A DNA stretch of 64,000 nucleotides from Streptomyces cellostaticus (GCF_023630175.1 NZ_JALLIN010000033.1:21557-85556); one strand, 5' to 3'. Positions 43,660 to 53,007 are shown, numbered from the stretch's first letter. Translations and numbers: made by a program. The notes: generated by a model from the sequence alone, not told the origin.

Positions 43660-44469
43660 TCATGACTTCTGGCAGGTGGGGCACCAGAAGAGGTTGCGGG
43701 CGGCCAGGCCGGCGGTGCGGATGCCGGTGCCGCAGATGTGGCAGGGCCGGGTGGCCCGGCGGTAGACGTACACCTCGCCACCGTGGTCGTCCACGCGGGG
43801 CGGCCGGCCCATGGCCTCCGGGGTGTGCTCGGGGCGGACGGTGTCGATGCGGTTGTGGCGCACGCCCTCGCGCATGAGCGCGACCAGGTCGGTCCAGATC
43901 GCCTCCCACTCGGCCGGGGTGAGGTCCCGGCCCGCGCGGTAGGGGTCGATGCCGTGCCGGAAGAGGACCTCGGCCCGGTACACGTTGCCGACACCGGCGA
44001 TGACCTTCTGGTCCATCAGCAGCGCGGCGACGGTCGTACGGCTGCGGGAGATCCTGCGGTACGCGGCGTCCGGATCGGCGTCCGCGCGGAGCGGGTCGGG
44101 GCCGAGCCGGTCGTGCACCGCCCGCTTCTCGGCGCCGGTGACCAGCGCGCACGTGGTGGGGCCGCGCAGGTCGACGTGGGCGGTGTCGTTGGCGAGCCGG
44201 AGCCGGACGGTGTCGGTGGGCGGGGGCGCGGGGGCCGGGCCGAAGGCGACCTTGCCGAAGAGGCCGAGGTGGATGTGGACCCAGTCGGTGTCCCGGAACC
44301 GGAGGAACAGGTGCTTGCCGTGGGCCTCGGTGGCGGTCAGAAGGGCGCCGTCCAGCAGGTCCGCCGCGTCGGAGAACTTGCCCTGGGGGCTGGTCACCCG
44401 TGGGGCGGTGCCCTGGAAGCGCTCGGCGTAGTCCTGGGCCAGCCGGTGGATGGTGTGCCCTTCTGGCAC
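43660..44469 (-). CDS. Fpg/Nei family DNA glycosylase
   Basis: 269 residues from GTG 44469, so that after Met removal the chain starts Pro-Glu (PEGHTIHRLAQ), the catalytic N-terminus. Lys in LLTATEAHGKHLFLRF, the helix-two-turn-helix VAALLMDQKVIAGVGNVYRAEVLFR (shortened: DQKVIAGVGNVYRAE), and a C-terminal zinc finger (CHICGTGI...CPTC). Removes oxidised pyrimidines, endonuclease VIII type. Same direction as rpiB upstream, 95 bases away. Confidence 0.93.
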   Translation of the reverse strand: MPEGHTIHRLAQDYAERFQGTAPRVTSPQGKFSDAADLLDGALLTATEAHGKHLFLRFRDTDWVHIHLGLFGKVAFGPAPAPPPTDTVRLRLANDTAHVDLRGPTTCALVTGAEKRAVHDRLGPDPLRADADPDAAYRRISRSRTTVAALLMDQKVIAGVGNVYRAEVLFRHGIDPYRAGRDLTPAEWEAIWTDLVALMREGVRHNRIDTVRPEHTPEAMGRPPRVDDHGGEVYVYRRATRPCHICGTGIRTAGLAARNLFWCPTCQKS

Positions 44470-44564
44470 GGCTGAGGTGTCCTTTCCTGCCGCGTCCCGC
44501 CGGCCCGTCCCGGCCTGCGGGGAGGCCGCTGGGGGCCCGGTCCGGTACCGGCCCCCCACGGGCG

Positions 44565-45050
44565 CTACTGCTGCGGGTGGTGGGCCGGGATCGGGGGCAG
44601 GTCGCCGGTCGCCTCGTAGCCGGCGAGCATGTCGATGCGCCGGATGTGACGCTCGTCACCGGAGAACGGGGTGTTGAGGAACACCTCGACGAACTTCGTC
44701 GCCTCCTGCGTGCTGTGCATGCGCGCGCCCACCGCGACGACGTTGGCGTCGTTGTGCTGGCGGCCGAGCCCGGCCGTCTCCTCGCTCCAGGCCAGCGCCG
44801 CGCGCACACCCTTCACCTTGTTCGCGGCGATCTGCTCCCCGTTGCCGGAGCCGCCGATCACGATGCCGAGCGCGCCGGGGTCGGCGGCGGTCCGCTCGGC
44901 CGCGCGCAGGCAGAAGGGCGGGTAGTCGTCCTGGGCGTCGTAGATGTGGGGCCCGCAGTCGACGGGCTCGTGCCCCGCCGCCCTGAGCCAGTCGACGAGG
45001 TGGTTCTTGAGTTCGTAGCCCGCATGGTCGGAGCCGAGATACACGCGCAT
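44565..45050 (-). CDS. rpiB: Ribose-5-phosphate isomerase B
   Basis: 161 residues. MRVYLGSDHAGYELK opens the RpiB/LacAB fold; VIGGSGNGEQIAANKVKGVRA holds the active-site loop with Glu in place of the Cys used by enterics, as in the mycobacterial enzyme; HNDANVVAVGARMH supplies the His. Interconverts ribulose- and ribose-5-phosphate. Upstream of nei as in S. coelicolor. Confidence 0.95.
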   Translation of the reverse strand: MRVYLGSDHAGYELKNHLVDWLRAAGHEPVDCGPHIYDAQDDYPPFCLRAAERTAADPGALGIVIGGSGNGEQIAANKVKGVRAALAWSEETAGLGRQHNDANVVAVGARMHSTQEATKFVEVFLNTPFSGDERHIRRIDMLAGYEATGDLPPIPAHHPQQ

Positions 45051-45154
45051 GGGACGAGTGTGACACGCCCGCTCCGGGGCGGCAGCCGCGGGTGCGACAT
45101 CGGCAAAATGTGAATCGAACCATAGATCCTCAAGGAAACCTCAAGTAACAATCT

Positions 45155-45192
45155 GGATTCAGAGGTTCCTGAATCCGTTCACCTCGGATTCA
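45155..45192. promoter_or_regulatory. GGATTCA palindrome upstream of permease 1
   Basis: GGATTCA (45155-45161) and its inverse TGAATCC (45170-45176) are spaced 8 bp; a third GGATTCA is at 45186-45192. The sequence CCTCAAG also repeats at 45128 and 45139. The group lies 63-100 bases before the permease ATG; candidate operator. Confidence 0.4.
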
Positions 45193-45254
45193 CTGGACCG
45201 GCTCGTACACCGCTCGTGCGGGCAGCTCCGCCTGGCGTAAAGGAAATTCCGTCC

Positions 45255-46679
45255 ATGACCCCTGGTTCGGGCCTTCAAGCAGGACTGAAAAACCGCCATC
45301 TGACGATGATCGCGATCGGTGGCGTCATCGGAGCCGGCCTATTCGTCGGCTCCAGTACCGGTATCGCTACCGCGGGACCGGGCATCCTTCTGTCGTACGC
45401 CCTCGTCGGCACGCTCGTGGTGCTGGTGATGCGCATGCTCGGCGAGATGTCCGCCGCCAACCCCACCTCCGGTTCGTTCTCCGCGCACGCCGACCGCGCG
45501 CTGGGACCCTGGGCCGGCTTCTCCATCGGCTGGCTCTACTGGTTCTTCTGGGTCGTCGTGCTGGCCGTGGAGGCCACCGCCGGCGCGAAGATCCTCGAGG
45601 GCTGGATCCCGGCCGTGCCGCAATGGGGCTGGGCGCTCATCGTGATGACCGTCCTGACCGCGACCAACCTGGTCTCGGTCGGCTCCTACGGCGAGTTCGA
45701 GTTCTGGTTCGCCGGCATCAAGGTCGTGGCGATCGGCGCGTTCATCGTCGTCGGCCTGCTGGCCGTGTTCGGCGTGCTGCCGGGCGCGCACACCGACAAG
45801 GCGAGTTTCGCCAACCTCACCTCGCACGGCGGCTTCCTGCCGCACGGCCCGGGCGCGATCCTCACGGGTGTGCTGCTGGTCGTCTTCTCCTTCATGGGCA
45901 GCGAGATCGCCACCCTGGCGGCCGGCGAGTCCGAGGACCCGCAGCGCGCCGTCACCAAGTCCACCAACAGCATCATCTGGCGCATCGGCGTCTTCTACCT
46001 GGGCTCGATCCTGGTCGTCGTGACCCTGCTGCCGTGGAACGACCCGGCCATCAAGAAGGACGGCTCGTACGTCGCCGCCCTCGGCTCCCTGGGCATCCCG
46101 CACGCCGGTCAGGTCATGAACTTCATCGTGCTGACGTCGGTGCTGTCCTGCCTCAACTCCGGTCTGTACACGGCCTCCCGGATGGCCTTCTCGCTCGGCC
46201 AGCGCGGTGACGCGCCCAAGGCGTTCGCACAGACCACCTCCCGCGGTGTGCCGCGGGCGGCGATCCTCGCGTCCGTGCTCTTCGGTTTCGCCGCCGTCTT
46301 CTTCAACTACAAGTTCCCGGACACGGTCTTCCTCTTCCTGCTCAACAGCAGCGGCGCGGTCGCCCTGTTCGTGTGGCTGGCGATCTGCTTCTCGCAGCTT
46401 CGGATGCGGCGGATCATCCAGCGGGAGGCGCCGGAGAAGCTCGTCGTGAAGATGTGGCTGTACCCGTACCTGACCTGGGCCACGGCCCTGCTCATCATCG
46501 GCATCTTCGGCTACATGCTGACCGACACCCAGGGTGAGAGCAGCGGTCGGACGACCGTGGAGCTCTCCCTGCTGGTGGCCGCCGTCGTGATCGCGGCCTC
46601 CCTGGTCAAGCAGAGGATCGTGAGCCGCCGGCCGGCCCCGGCCGTGGAGGACCCGGCGGAGAAGGTGTCCGTCGGCTGA
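45255..46679 (+). CDS. Amino-acid permease, APC superfamily (permease 1)
   Basis: 474 residues from ATG 45255 with AAAGGAA upstream. Twelve helices. First helix motif LTMIAIGGVIGAGLFVGSSTG, then MLGEMSAANPTSGSFSAHAD and GEFEFWFAGIKVVAI, typical of GABA/aromatic/D-serine type transporters (AAT family). C-terminal basic tail. Divergent from rpiB. Imports an amino acid with protons; specificity unknown. Paralogue of the gene at 47795. Confidence 0.93.
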   Translation: MTPGSGLQAGLKNRHLTMIAIGGVIGAGLFVGSSTGIATAGPGILLSYALVGTLVVLVMRMLGEMSAANPTSGSFSAHADRALGPWAGFSIGWLYWFFWVVVLAVEATAGAKILEGWIPAVPQWGWALIVMTVLTATNLVSVGSYGEFEFWFAGIKVVAIGAFIVVGLLAVFGVLPGAHTDKASFANLTSHGGFLPHGPGAILTGVLLVVFSFMGSEIATLAAGESEDPQRAVTKSTNSIIWRIGVFYLGSILVVVTLLPWNDPAIKKDGSYVAALGSLGIPHAGQVMNFIVLTSVLSCLNSGLYTASRMAFSLGQRGDAPKAFAQTTSRGVPRAAILASVLFGFAAVFFNYKFPDTVFLFLLNSSGAVALFVWLAICFSQLRMRRIIQREAPEKLVVKMWLYPYLTWATALLIIGIFGYMLTDTQGESSGRTTVELSLLVAAVVIAASLVKQRIVSRRPAPAVEDPAEKVSVG

Positions 46680-46699
46680 CCTCACCGGCCCACCGCCAC

Positions 46700-46741
46700 G
46701 ACGAAGGGGAGGGAGTCCCACGGGACTCCCTCCCCTTCGTC
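46700..46741. terminator. Perfect 20-bp hairpin terminator
   Basis: Arms 46700-46719 and 46722-46741 are exact reverse complements, between permease 1 and the converging bioY. Confidence 0.85.
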
Positions 46742-46785
46742 CTTCGCGCGCCCGGCCGGGGGCGCGGCCCCGTGGGGGCGCGGCG

Positions 46786-47367
46786 TCAGCGCCGGCCGGT
46801 GAGCTTCCAGGCGGCGGGCAGCGCGCCCATCGCCAGGGCCGCCTTCAGGGCGTCGCCGATCAGGAACGGGGTGAGACCCGCGGCGACGGCCTGGGAGAAG
46901 GACAGGTGGGCGGCCAGGGCCAGGTACGGCACGCCGACCGCGTAGATGACGGCCTCGCCGAGGACCATCGCGCCGGCCATGCGCAGCGGCGACCGGTCGG
47001 CGCCGCGACGGGCCAGGGCGCCGACGGCGGCGGAGGCGAGCAGCATGCCGAGGACGTAGCCGAAGGAGACGGCACCCGCGCCGGAGCCGCCTCCCGCGAA
47101 CCAGGGCAGGCCGGCCACGCCCGCGAGCGTGTACAGGGCGAGGGAGAGGAAGCCGCGGCGGGCGCCGAGGGCGGTGCCGACGAGCAGGGCGGCGAAGGTC
47201 TGTCCGGTCACCGGCACCGGGGAGCCGGGTACGGGCACCGAGAGCTGGGCCGCGAGGCCGGTGAGCACGGCACCGCCGAGCACCAGCGCGATGTCGCGGG
47301 CCCGCGAAGCGGGCAGCAGGTCGGCGAGGACTTCACCGGGGCGGACGGTTGCGGTGGCGGTGCTCAT
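46786..47367 (-). CDS. bioY: Biotin transporter substrate-binding subunit BioY
   Basis: 193 residues, six helices. Family pattern: SVPVPGSPVPVTGQTFAALL near residue 45, GARRGFLSLALYTLAGVAGLPWFAGG, GYVLGMLLASAAVG, and LTPFLIGDALKAALA. BioY is the S-component of an ECF transporter; no EcfA/EcfT genes are next to it, so it would share the general module or act alone. Promoter region 47368-47794 lies between it and permease 2. Confidence 0.94.
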   Translation of the reverse strand: MSTATATVRPGEVLADLLPASRARDIALVLGGAVLTGLAAQLSVPVPGSPVPVTGQTFAALLVGTALGARRGFLSLALYTLAGVAGLPWFAGGGSGAGAVSFGYVLGMLLASAAVGALARRGADRSPLRMAGAMVLGEAVIYAVGVPYLALAAHLSFSQAVAAGLTPFLIGDALKAALAMGALPAAWKLTGRR

Positions 47368-47445
47368 GGGGACTCCGCGTGGGACGAGGGCAGATGGGAC
47401 ACCGTGACGCTATCCCGGCGGCCTCGCGGTGATCACCGTCAGCGA

Positions 47446-47489
47446 TCGACAAAGGCGGGAACGGGCACTTGGTGGGCACTCGACAAAGG
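47446..47489. repeat. Direct repeat TCGACAAAGG x2 in bioY/permease 2 intergenic region
   Basis: Ten-base repeats at 47446-47455 and 47480-47489, 34 bp apart, in the 427-base divergent region, which has no gene. Possible regulator site. Confidence 0.3.
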
Positions 47490-47794
47490 GTGGCGGTTAC
47501 ACCCGGTACGGCGTGACAACGGTCACTGAGGCGGGGACGCGCAGCTCACCGGCGGGGCCGTCGGCGGGACTGTGGAACCCCGCCAACCCGTCCCGCCGGA
47601 CCGGCCGGACCCTCCGTCCCGTCCCGGCCCTCCGGCGGAGGCGACGGCGCGCACCGCGCCACGGTCGCCGCGTAGCCGGCGTCTCACCCTTCGTACAGGG
47701 AGTGTCCGGATGCTGGGCAGCTTCTTCGCGGGAGCGAACGGGCCGCCCAGACTGGCCGGGTTTTTGCCCGCCGATGACTGGACGAGCCGCGCCC

Positions 47795-49180
47795 ATGCCA
47801 CACAGCAGCACCCTCGAGACGCCACCGCGGCAGCGGTCCGGCGACTCCCTCTCCCACGGTCTCAAGCAGCGCCATCTGTCGATGATCGCCCTCGGCGGAG
47901 TGATCGGCGCCGGCCTGTTCGTCGGTTCCGGCGCCGGCATCGCGGCCGCCGGACCCTCCATCGTCGTCGCGTACGCGGTCTCCGGCGCACTGGTGATGCT
48001 GGTGATGCGGATGCTCGGCGAGATGTCGGCCGCCTACCCGTCCTCGGGATCGTTCTCCGCCCACGCCGAGCGGGCCATGGGCCCGTGGGCCGGGTTCGCC
48101 GCCGGCTGGTCCTTCTGGGTGCTGCTGTGCACCGCGGTGGGCCTGGAGGGCATCGGCGCGGCGAAGATCGCGCAGGGCTGGCTGCCGGGCACCCCGCAGT
48201 GGGCCTGGGTGGCCCTGTTCATGCTGGTGTTCTGCGGCGCGAACCTCGCGGCCGTGAAGAACTTCGGCGAGTTCGAGTTCTGGTTCGCGGCACTGAAGGT
48301 CGGCGCGATCGGCCTGTTCCTGGTCCTCGGCGGGCTGGCCATCGCGGGCGTCCTGCCCGGCACCCACTCCCCCGGCGCCTCCCACCTGGGCGACTTCCTG
48401 CCCAACGGCAGCGAGGGCCTGGTGGTCGGCCTGCTGGCCTCGATCTTCGCCTACGGCGGCCTGGAGACCGTCACCATCGCGGCGGCCGAGTCGCAGGACC
48501 CGGTCAAGGGCGTGGCGAGCGCGGTGCGCACCGCGATGTGGCGGATCGCCCTGTTCTACATCGGCTCGATGGCGGTCATCGTGACCCTGGTCCCGTGGAA
48601 CGCGAAGTCGGTCGTGACGGACGGCCCCTATGTCGCGGCCCTGCGGCAGATCGGCATCCCCGGCGCCGACCAGGTGATGAACGTGGTCATCCTGGTGGCC
48701 CTGCTGTCGGCGATGAACGCCAACATCTACGGCTCCTCGCGCATCGCCTACTCGCTGGTCGAGCGCGGCCAGGGCCCGAAGGTGCTGGCGAAGGCCTCCG
48801 GCGGGGTGCCGCGGATCGCCGTCCTCGTGTCGTCGGTCGTCGGCTTCGGGTGCGTGCTGCTCAGCTACTGGCGGCCGGACGACGTCTTCGCCTGGCTGCT
48901 GAACATGATCGGCGCGGTGATCCTGGTCGTCTGGATCTTCATCGCGGTCTCCCAGCTCCTGCTGCGCCGCCGCATCGAACGCCAGGCGGCAAAGAGGCCG
49001 GTCGTGCGGATGTGGGCGTTCCCGTACCTCACCTGGATCGCCCTGGCCGGCATGGCTGCGATCTTCGTCCTGATGGCCCGGGAGCCGGACACCCGCCTGC
49101 AACTGCTGTCGACCGGCGGCATGACGCTGTTCCTCGCGGCCGTGGGCTACGCCTGGCAGCGGGCCCGCGCCAGGAGCTGA
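47795..49180 (+). CDS. Amino-acid permease, APC superfamily (permease 2)
   Basis: 461 residues from ATG 47795; ATG 47774 is an alternative. Twelve helices, with LSMIALGGVIGAGLFVGSGAG, MLGEMSAAYPSSGSFSAHAE and GEFEFWFAALKVGAIG, nearly parallel to permease 1. The two are probably a duplicated pair separated by bioY. Followed by its own terminator. Confidence 0.93.
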   Translation: MPHSSTLETPPRQRSGDSLSHGLKQRHLSMIALGGVIGAGLFVGSGAGIAAAGPSIVVAYAVSGALVMLVMRMLGEMSAAYPSSGSFSAHAERAMGPWAGFAAGWSFWVLLCTAVGLEGIGAAKIAQGWLPGTPQWAWVALFMLVFCGANLAAVKNFGEFEFWFAALKVGAIGLFLVLGGLAIAGVLPGTHSPGASHLGDFLPNGSEGLVVGLLASIFAYGGLETVTIAAAESQDPVKGVASAVRTAMWRIALFYIGSMAVIVTLVPWNAKSVVTDGPYVAALRQIGIPGADQVMNVVILVALLSAMNANIYGSSRIAYSLVERGQGPKVLAKASGGVPRIAVLVSSVVGFGCVLLSYWRPDDVFAWLLNMIGAVILVVWIFIAVSQLLLRRRIERQAAKRPVVRMWAFPYLTWIALAGMAAIFVLMAREPDTRLQLLSTGGMTLFLAAVGYAWQRARARS

Positions 49181-49199
49181 CCGCCCCGGTACCACCCCG

Positions 49200-49230
49200 A
49201 AGGCCCCCGCGGACGACACGCGGGGGCCTT
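49200..49230 (+). terminator. Hairpin terminator of permease 2
   Basis: Twelve-base perfect arms 49200-49211 and 49219-49230, 20 bases past the stop. Confidence 0.75.
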
Positions 49231-49264
49231 CGCGTTGCCCGCATCTTGCTGTTGCTAGCCTGTA

Positions 49265-49284
49265 GTTGCAATATGGTTGCAATA
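49265..49284. repeat. GTTGCAATA direct repeat at 11-bp period
   Basis: GTTGCAATA at 49265-49273 and again at 49276-49284, one helical turn apart, in the only A/T-rich spot between two converging genes and their terminators. A tiny frame (ATG 49274, 28 codons) begins in it but has no ribosome-binding site. Confidence 0.35.
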
Positions 49285-49336
49285 AGCCTGCCTCGTGATC
49301 GTCTTCTCACCCTTCGCGGCGGCGGGCGGACGACCG

Positions 49337-49375
49337 GGAGGGCCCCCGCGAGGACGTGACTCGCGGGGGCCCTCC
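49337..49375 (-). terminator. Hairpin terminator of the Rv2466c-like gene
   Basis: Sixteen-base perfect arms 49337-49352 and 49360-49375, starting 16 bases past the stop at 49391. Confidence 0.8.
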
Positions 49376-49390
49376 TGCCGTGCACGGGTG

Positions 49391-50053
49391 CTACAGGTTG
49401 CTGAAGTCCGGGCCCTTGGTGCGGGTCCGCTTGATCTCGTAGAAGCCGGGGACGGAGGCGACCGCGAGGGCGCCGTCCCACAGGCGGGCCGCCTCCTCGC
49501 CCTTGGGGGCGGGGGTGACGACCGGGCCGAAGAAGGCGATCTGCTCGCCGTCGGGACCCGGCACCGCGATGACCGGCGTGCCGACGTCCTGGCCGACCTT
49601 CTCGATGCCCTCCTTGTGGGAGGCGCGCAGCTCGGCGTCGAACTCGAAGTCGTGCTGCTCGGCGTACTCGATCAGGTCGGCGGGCAGGCCGACGTCCGCG
49701 AGCGCGCCCTCGACGGCGGCCCGGGTGGGGCCCTCGCCGTTGTTGTGGATGCGGGTGCCGAGCGCGGTGTAGAGCGGGCCGAGGACGTCCGCCCCGTGCT
49801 TCTGCCAGGCCGCGGTGACCACGCGCACCGGCTGCCAGGCCTTGGTGACGAGCATGTCCCGGTAGCTCTCGGGCAGTTCGTCCAGCCGGTCCTCGTTGAG
49901 GACGGCGAGACTCATGATGTGCCAGTTGACCTCGATGTTCCGCACCTTCTCGACCTCCAGCACCCAGCGGGACGTCATCCAGGCCCAGGGGCACAGCGGA
50001 TCGAACCAGAAGTCCACGGGGGTCTTGCCGGAGGGGGTCGCGGTCTCGGACAT
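49391..50053 (-). CDS. DsbA-family thioredoxin-fold protein, Rv2466c (mycothiol-dependent reductase) type
   Basis: 220 residues from ATG 50053 with AGGAGA upstream. The start VDFWFDPLCPWAWMTSRWVLEV is that of the Rv2466c/FrnE-like DsbA group, with a helical insert and VGTPVIAVPGPDGEQIAFFGPVV near the end carrying the cis-Pro. The active site is Cys21-Pro-Trp-Ala, so the second Cys of the CPWC seen in the mycobacterial enzyme is missing; a monothiol mechanism with mycothiol is plausible. Cytoplasmic. Divergent from pepN. Confidence 0.87.
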   Translation of the reverse strand: MSETATPSGKTPVDFWFDPLCPWAWMTSRWVLEVEKVRNIEVNWHIMSLAVLNEDRLDELPESYRDMLVTKAWQPVRVVTAAWQKHGADVLGPLYTALGTRIHNNGEGPTRAAVEGALADVGLPADLIEYAEQHDFEFDAELRASHKEGIEKVGQDVGTPVIAVPGPDGEQIAFFGPVVTPAPKGEEAARLWDGALAVASVPGFYEIKRTRTKGPDFSNL

Positions 50054-50217
50054 GCTTCTCCTCTGCACAGGTCTTTTGAATCTGCAACAATCCCGCCGCC
50101 CGCGCCATTCCCGCCCCGGCCGTGTCGAGGGTTTCCCCTGATGTGCCGTGTCAGGTGCGCGTGGCAGGATCGGTCCTGTTGTGAGGTGTCCAAGCGACCA
50201 CGAGGGAGTGCCACGAC

Positions 50218-52800
50218 GTGCCCGGTGAGAATCTGACCCGCGACGAGGCCCGGGAGCGGGCCGCCCTGCTGTCGGTGGACGGCTACGAGGTGGCACTGGA
50301 CCTGCGGTCCGCCGTCGGGGACGGAGGCGCCGAGCCGCGCGCCTTCGACTCCGTGACGGTGATCAGGTTCCGCTGCAACGAACCGGGAGCGTCGAGCTTC
50401 GCCGACCTGGTCGCGCCGAGCGTGACCTCGGTCACCCTCAACGGGAAGGACCTGGATCCCGGCGCGGTCTTCGACGGCTCCCGCATCCTGCTGGAGGACC
50501 TGGCCGCCGAGAACGAGCTGACGGTCCACGCCCGGTGCGCCTACTCCCGCACCGGTGAGGGCATGCACCGCTTCGTCGACCCCGAGGACGGCGAGGTCTA
50601 CCTGTACACCCAGTACGAGCCGGCCGACGCCCGCCGTGTCTACGCCAACTTCGAGCAGCCGGACCTGAAGGCGCCGTACCGCTTCGAGGTGCGGGCGCCC
50701 GAGGGCTGGACGGTGTGGAGCAACGGCGCCGGCGAACTCGCCGACGGTGTCTGGCGGTTCGCCGAGACCAAGCCGATCTCCACGTACATCACCTGCGTGG
50801 TGGCGGGGCCGTACCACTATGTGACGGACCACTACGAGCGGGTCTTCGAGGACGGCACGAAGCTGGAGATCCCGCTGGGCGCGATGTGCCGCAAGGGGCT
50901 CGCCCCGCACTTCGACGCCGAGGACGTCTTCCTGGTCACCAAGCAGGGCCTGGACTTCTTCCACGACCACTTCGACTACCCGTACCCGTTCGGGAAGTAC
51001 GACCAGGCGTTCGTCCCCGAGTACAACCTGGGGGCGATGGAGAACCCGGGTCTGGTGACCTTCCGCGAGGAGTACATCTTCCGCGGCAAGGTGACGCAGG
51101 CGTCGTACGAGGCGCGGGCCAACGTGATCCTGCACGAGATGGCCCACATGTGGTTCGGCGACCTGGTCACGATGGAGTGGTGGGACGACCTCTGGCTGAA
51201 GGAGTCCTTCGCGGACTTCATGGGCACGTTCGTGAACGTCGGCGCGACCCGCTTCACCGACGCCTGGATCACCTTCGCCAACCGCCGCAAGGCCTGGGCC
51301 TACCGCGCGGACCAGCTTCCCTCCACCCACCCGATCACGGCGGACATCCGCGACCTGCAGGACGCCAAGCTCAACTTCGACGGCATCACCTACGCCAAGG
51401 GCGCCTCCGTGCTCAAGCAGCTCGTGGCGTACGTCGGCCAGGACGCCTTCCTCGAGGGCGCCCGCCGCTACTTCAAGCGCAACGCCTACGGGAACACCCG
51501 CCTGGGCGACCTGCTGTCGGTACTGGCGGAGACCAGCGGCCGGGACATGACGGTCTGGGCCCGCTCCTGGCTGCAGACGGCCGGGGTCGACTCACTGACC
51601 CCGCAGGTGCTGCTGGACACCGAGGGCGGCCGGATCGCCGAGCTGGCCGTGGTCCAGGAGGCGGCCGAGGCGTACCCGGAGCTGCGCCCGCACCGGGTCG
51701 CGGTGGGCCTGTACCGGCGTACGCCCGACGGCGCGCTGGAGCGCTACGCGCGCGTGGAGACGGACGTCGAGGGTCCGCGTACGGTCGTGGCGGAGCTGGC
51801 CGGCGCCGAGGCGCCGGAGCTGGTACTGGTCAACGACGACGACCTGACGTACTGCAAGGTCCGCTTCGACGAGACCTCGCTGGACACCCTGCGCGAGCAC
51901 CTGGGGGCGCTCACCGATCCGCTGGCCCGTGCCCTGTGCTGGTCGGCGCTGTGGAACCTCACGCGGGACGCCCTGCTGCCGGCCCGCGACTTCGTCGGCC
52001 TGGTGCTGCGGTTCGCGGGCCGCGAGTCCGACATCGGCGTGCTGCAGATGCTGCACGCCTGGGCGAACTCGGCGCTGGTGCACTACGCCTCGCCGGAGTG
52101 GCGGGCGACGGGTGAGCGGCTGGTGGCCGAGGGGGCGCTGCGTGAGCTGCGGGCGGCCGGGCCGGGCAGTGAGCACCAGCTCGCGTGGGCGCGCTTCATG
52201 GCCGCGGTGGCCTCGGCGGACACGGACCTCGCCCTGCTGAACGGGCTGCTGGACGGGACCGAGACGGTCGACGGCCTGGTGGTGGACCAGGAGCTGCGCT
52301 GGGCGTTCCTGGAGCCGCTGGCGGCGCACGGCAGGGCGGACGAGGCGGCGCTGGCGGCCGAACTGGCGCGTGACGACACGGCGTCCGGCAAGCGCCACCA
52401 GGTCCGCTGCCTGGCGGCCCGCCCGTCGGCGGCGGTGAAGGCGCAGGCCTGGGCGCAGGTGGTGGAGTCCGACGCGCTGTCCAACGCCCTCGTGGAGGCC
52501 ACCATCGCGGGCTTCGGCCCGCCCTCGCAGCGGGAGCTGACCGCGCCGTACGCGGAGAGGTACTTCGAGGTGATCGAGCGGGTGTGGCGCGAGCGGTCGA
52601 TCCAGATCGGCATGGACGTGGTGCGCGGTCTGTACCCCTCCTACCAGGACCGGCCGGAGACGCTGGAGGCGACCGACGCCTGGCTCCGGGCGCACGCGGA
52701 CGCCGCCCCGGCGCTGCGCCGGCTGGTGCTGGAGGCACGGGACGACCTGGCGCGGGCGCTGCGCGCACAGCAGTGCGACGCGGCGGCGGCCGGCCAATGA
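50218..52800 (+). CDS. pepN: Aminopeptidase N (M1 metallopeptidase)
   Basis: 860 residues from GTG with GGGAG upstream. Zinc site His306-Glu-Met-Ala-His310 and Glu329 (LHEMAHMWFGDL, WLKESFADF); substrate loop NLGAMENPGLV (GAMEN). Long helical ERAP1-like C-terminal domain. Removes N-terminal residues from peptides in the cytoplasm. Size and order match the actinobacterial PepN near rpiB in S. coelicolor. Confidence 0.96.
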   Translation: MPGENLTRDEARERAALLSVDGYEVALDLRSAVGDGGAEPRAFDSVTVIRFRCNEPGASSFADLVAPSVTSVTLNGKDLDPGAVFDGSRILLEDLAAENELTVHARCAYSRTGEGMHRFVDPEDGEVYLYTQYEPADARRVYANFEQPDLKAPYRFEVRAPEGWTVWSNGAGELADGVWRFAETKPISTYITCVVAGPYHYVTDHYERVFEDGTKLEIPLGAMCRKGLAPHFDAEDVFLVTKQGLDFFHDHFDYPYPFGKYDQAFVPEYNLGAMENPGLVTFREEYIFRGKVTQASYEARANVILHEMAHMWFGDLVTMEWWDDLWLKESFADFMGTFVNVGATRFTDAWITFANRRKAWAYRADQLPSTHPITADIRDLQDAKLNFDGITYAKGASVLKQLVAYVGQDAFLEGARRYFKRNAYGNTRLGDLLSVLAETSGRDMTVWARSWLQTAGVDSLTPQVLLDTEGGRIAELAVVQEAAEAYPELRPHRVAVGLYRRTPDGALERYARVETDVEGPRTVVAELAGAEAPELVLVNDDDLTYCKVRFDETSLDTLREHLGALTDPLARALCWSALWNLTRDALLPARDFVGLVLRFAGRESDIGVLQMLHAWANSALVHYASPEWRATGERLVAEGALRELRAAGPGSEHQLAWARFMAAVASADTDLALLNGLLDGTETVDGLVVDQELRWAFLEPLAAHGRADEAALAAELARDDTASGKRHQVRCLAARPSAAVKAQAWAQVVESDALSNALVEATIAGFGPPSQRELTAPYAERYFEVIERVWRERSIQIGMDVVRGLYPSYQDRPETLEATDAWLRAHADAAPALRRLVLEARDDLARALRAQQCDAAAAGQ

Positions 52801-52857
52801 TCCTTGGCCACGGATTCCGCGTTCGGTGACCGTTACGGAATTCAGTCAACAGCAGCC

Positions 52858-52895
52858 GTAACCCCTGGTCCGCACCCGATCGGACCAGGGGTTAC
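52858..52895 (+). terminator. Hairpin terminator of pepN
   Basis: Fifteen-base perfect arms 52858-52872 and 52881-52895 with an 8-nt loop. Confidence 0.8.
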
Positions 52896-53007
52896 CGGCC
52901 CCGGACCGGCACCCGAACACCCGTCCTCCAAGGCCGTGTTGTCCGCGTTCCTCGACGGGCATGTAACAGCGGTCACAGGGCGGACCGAGTACGGGAACGT
53001 CAACGCC

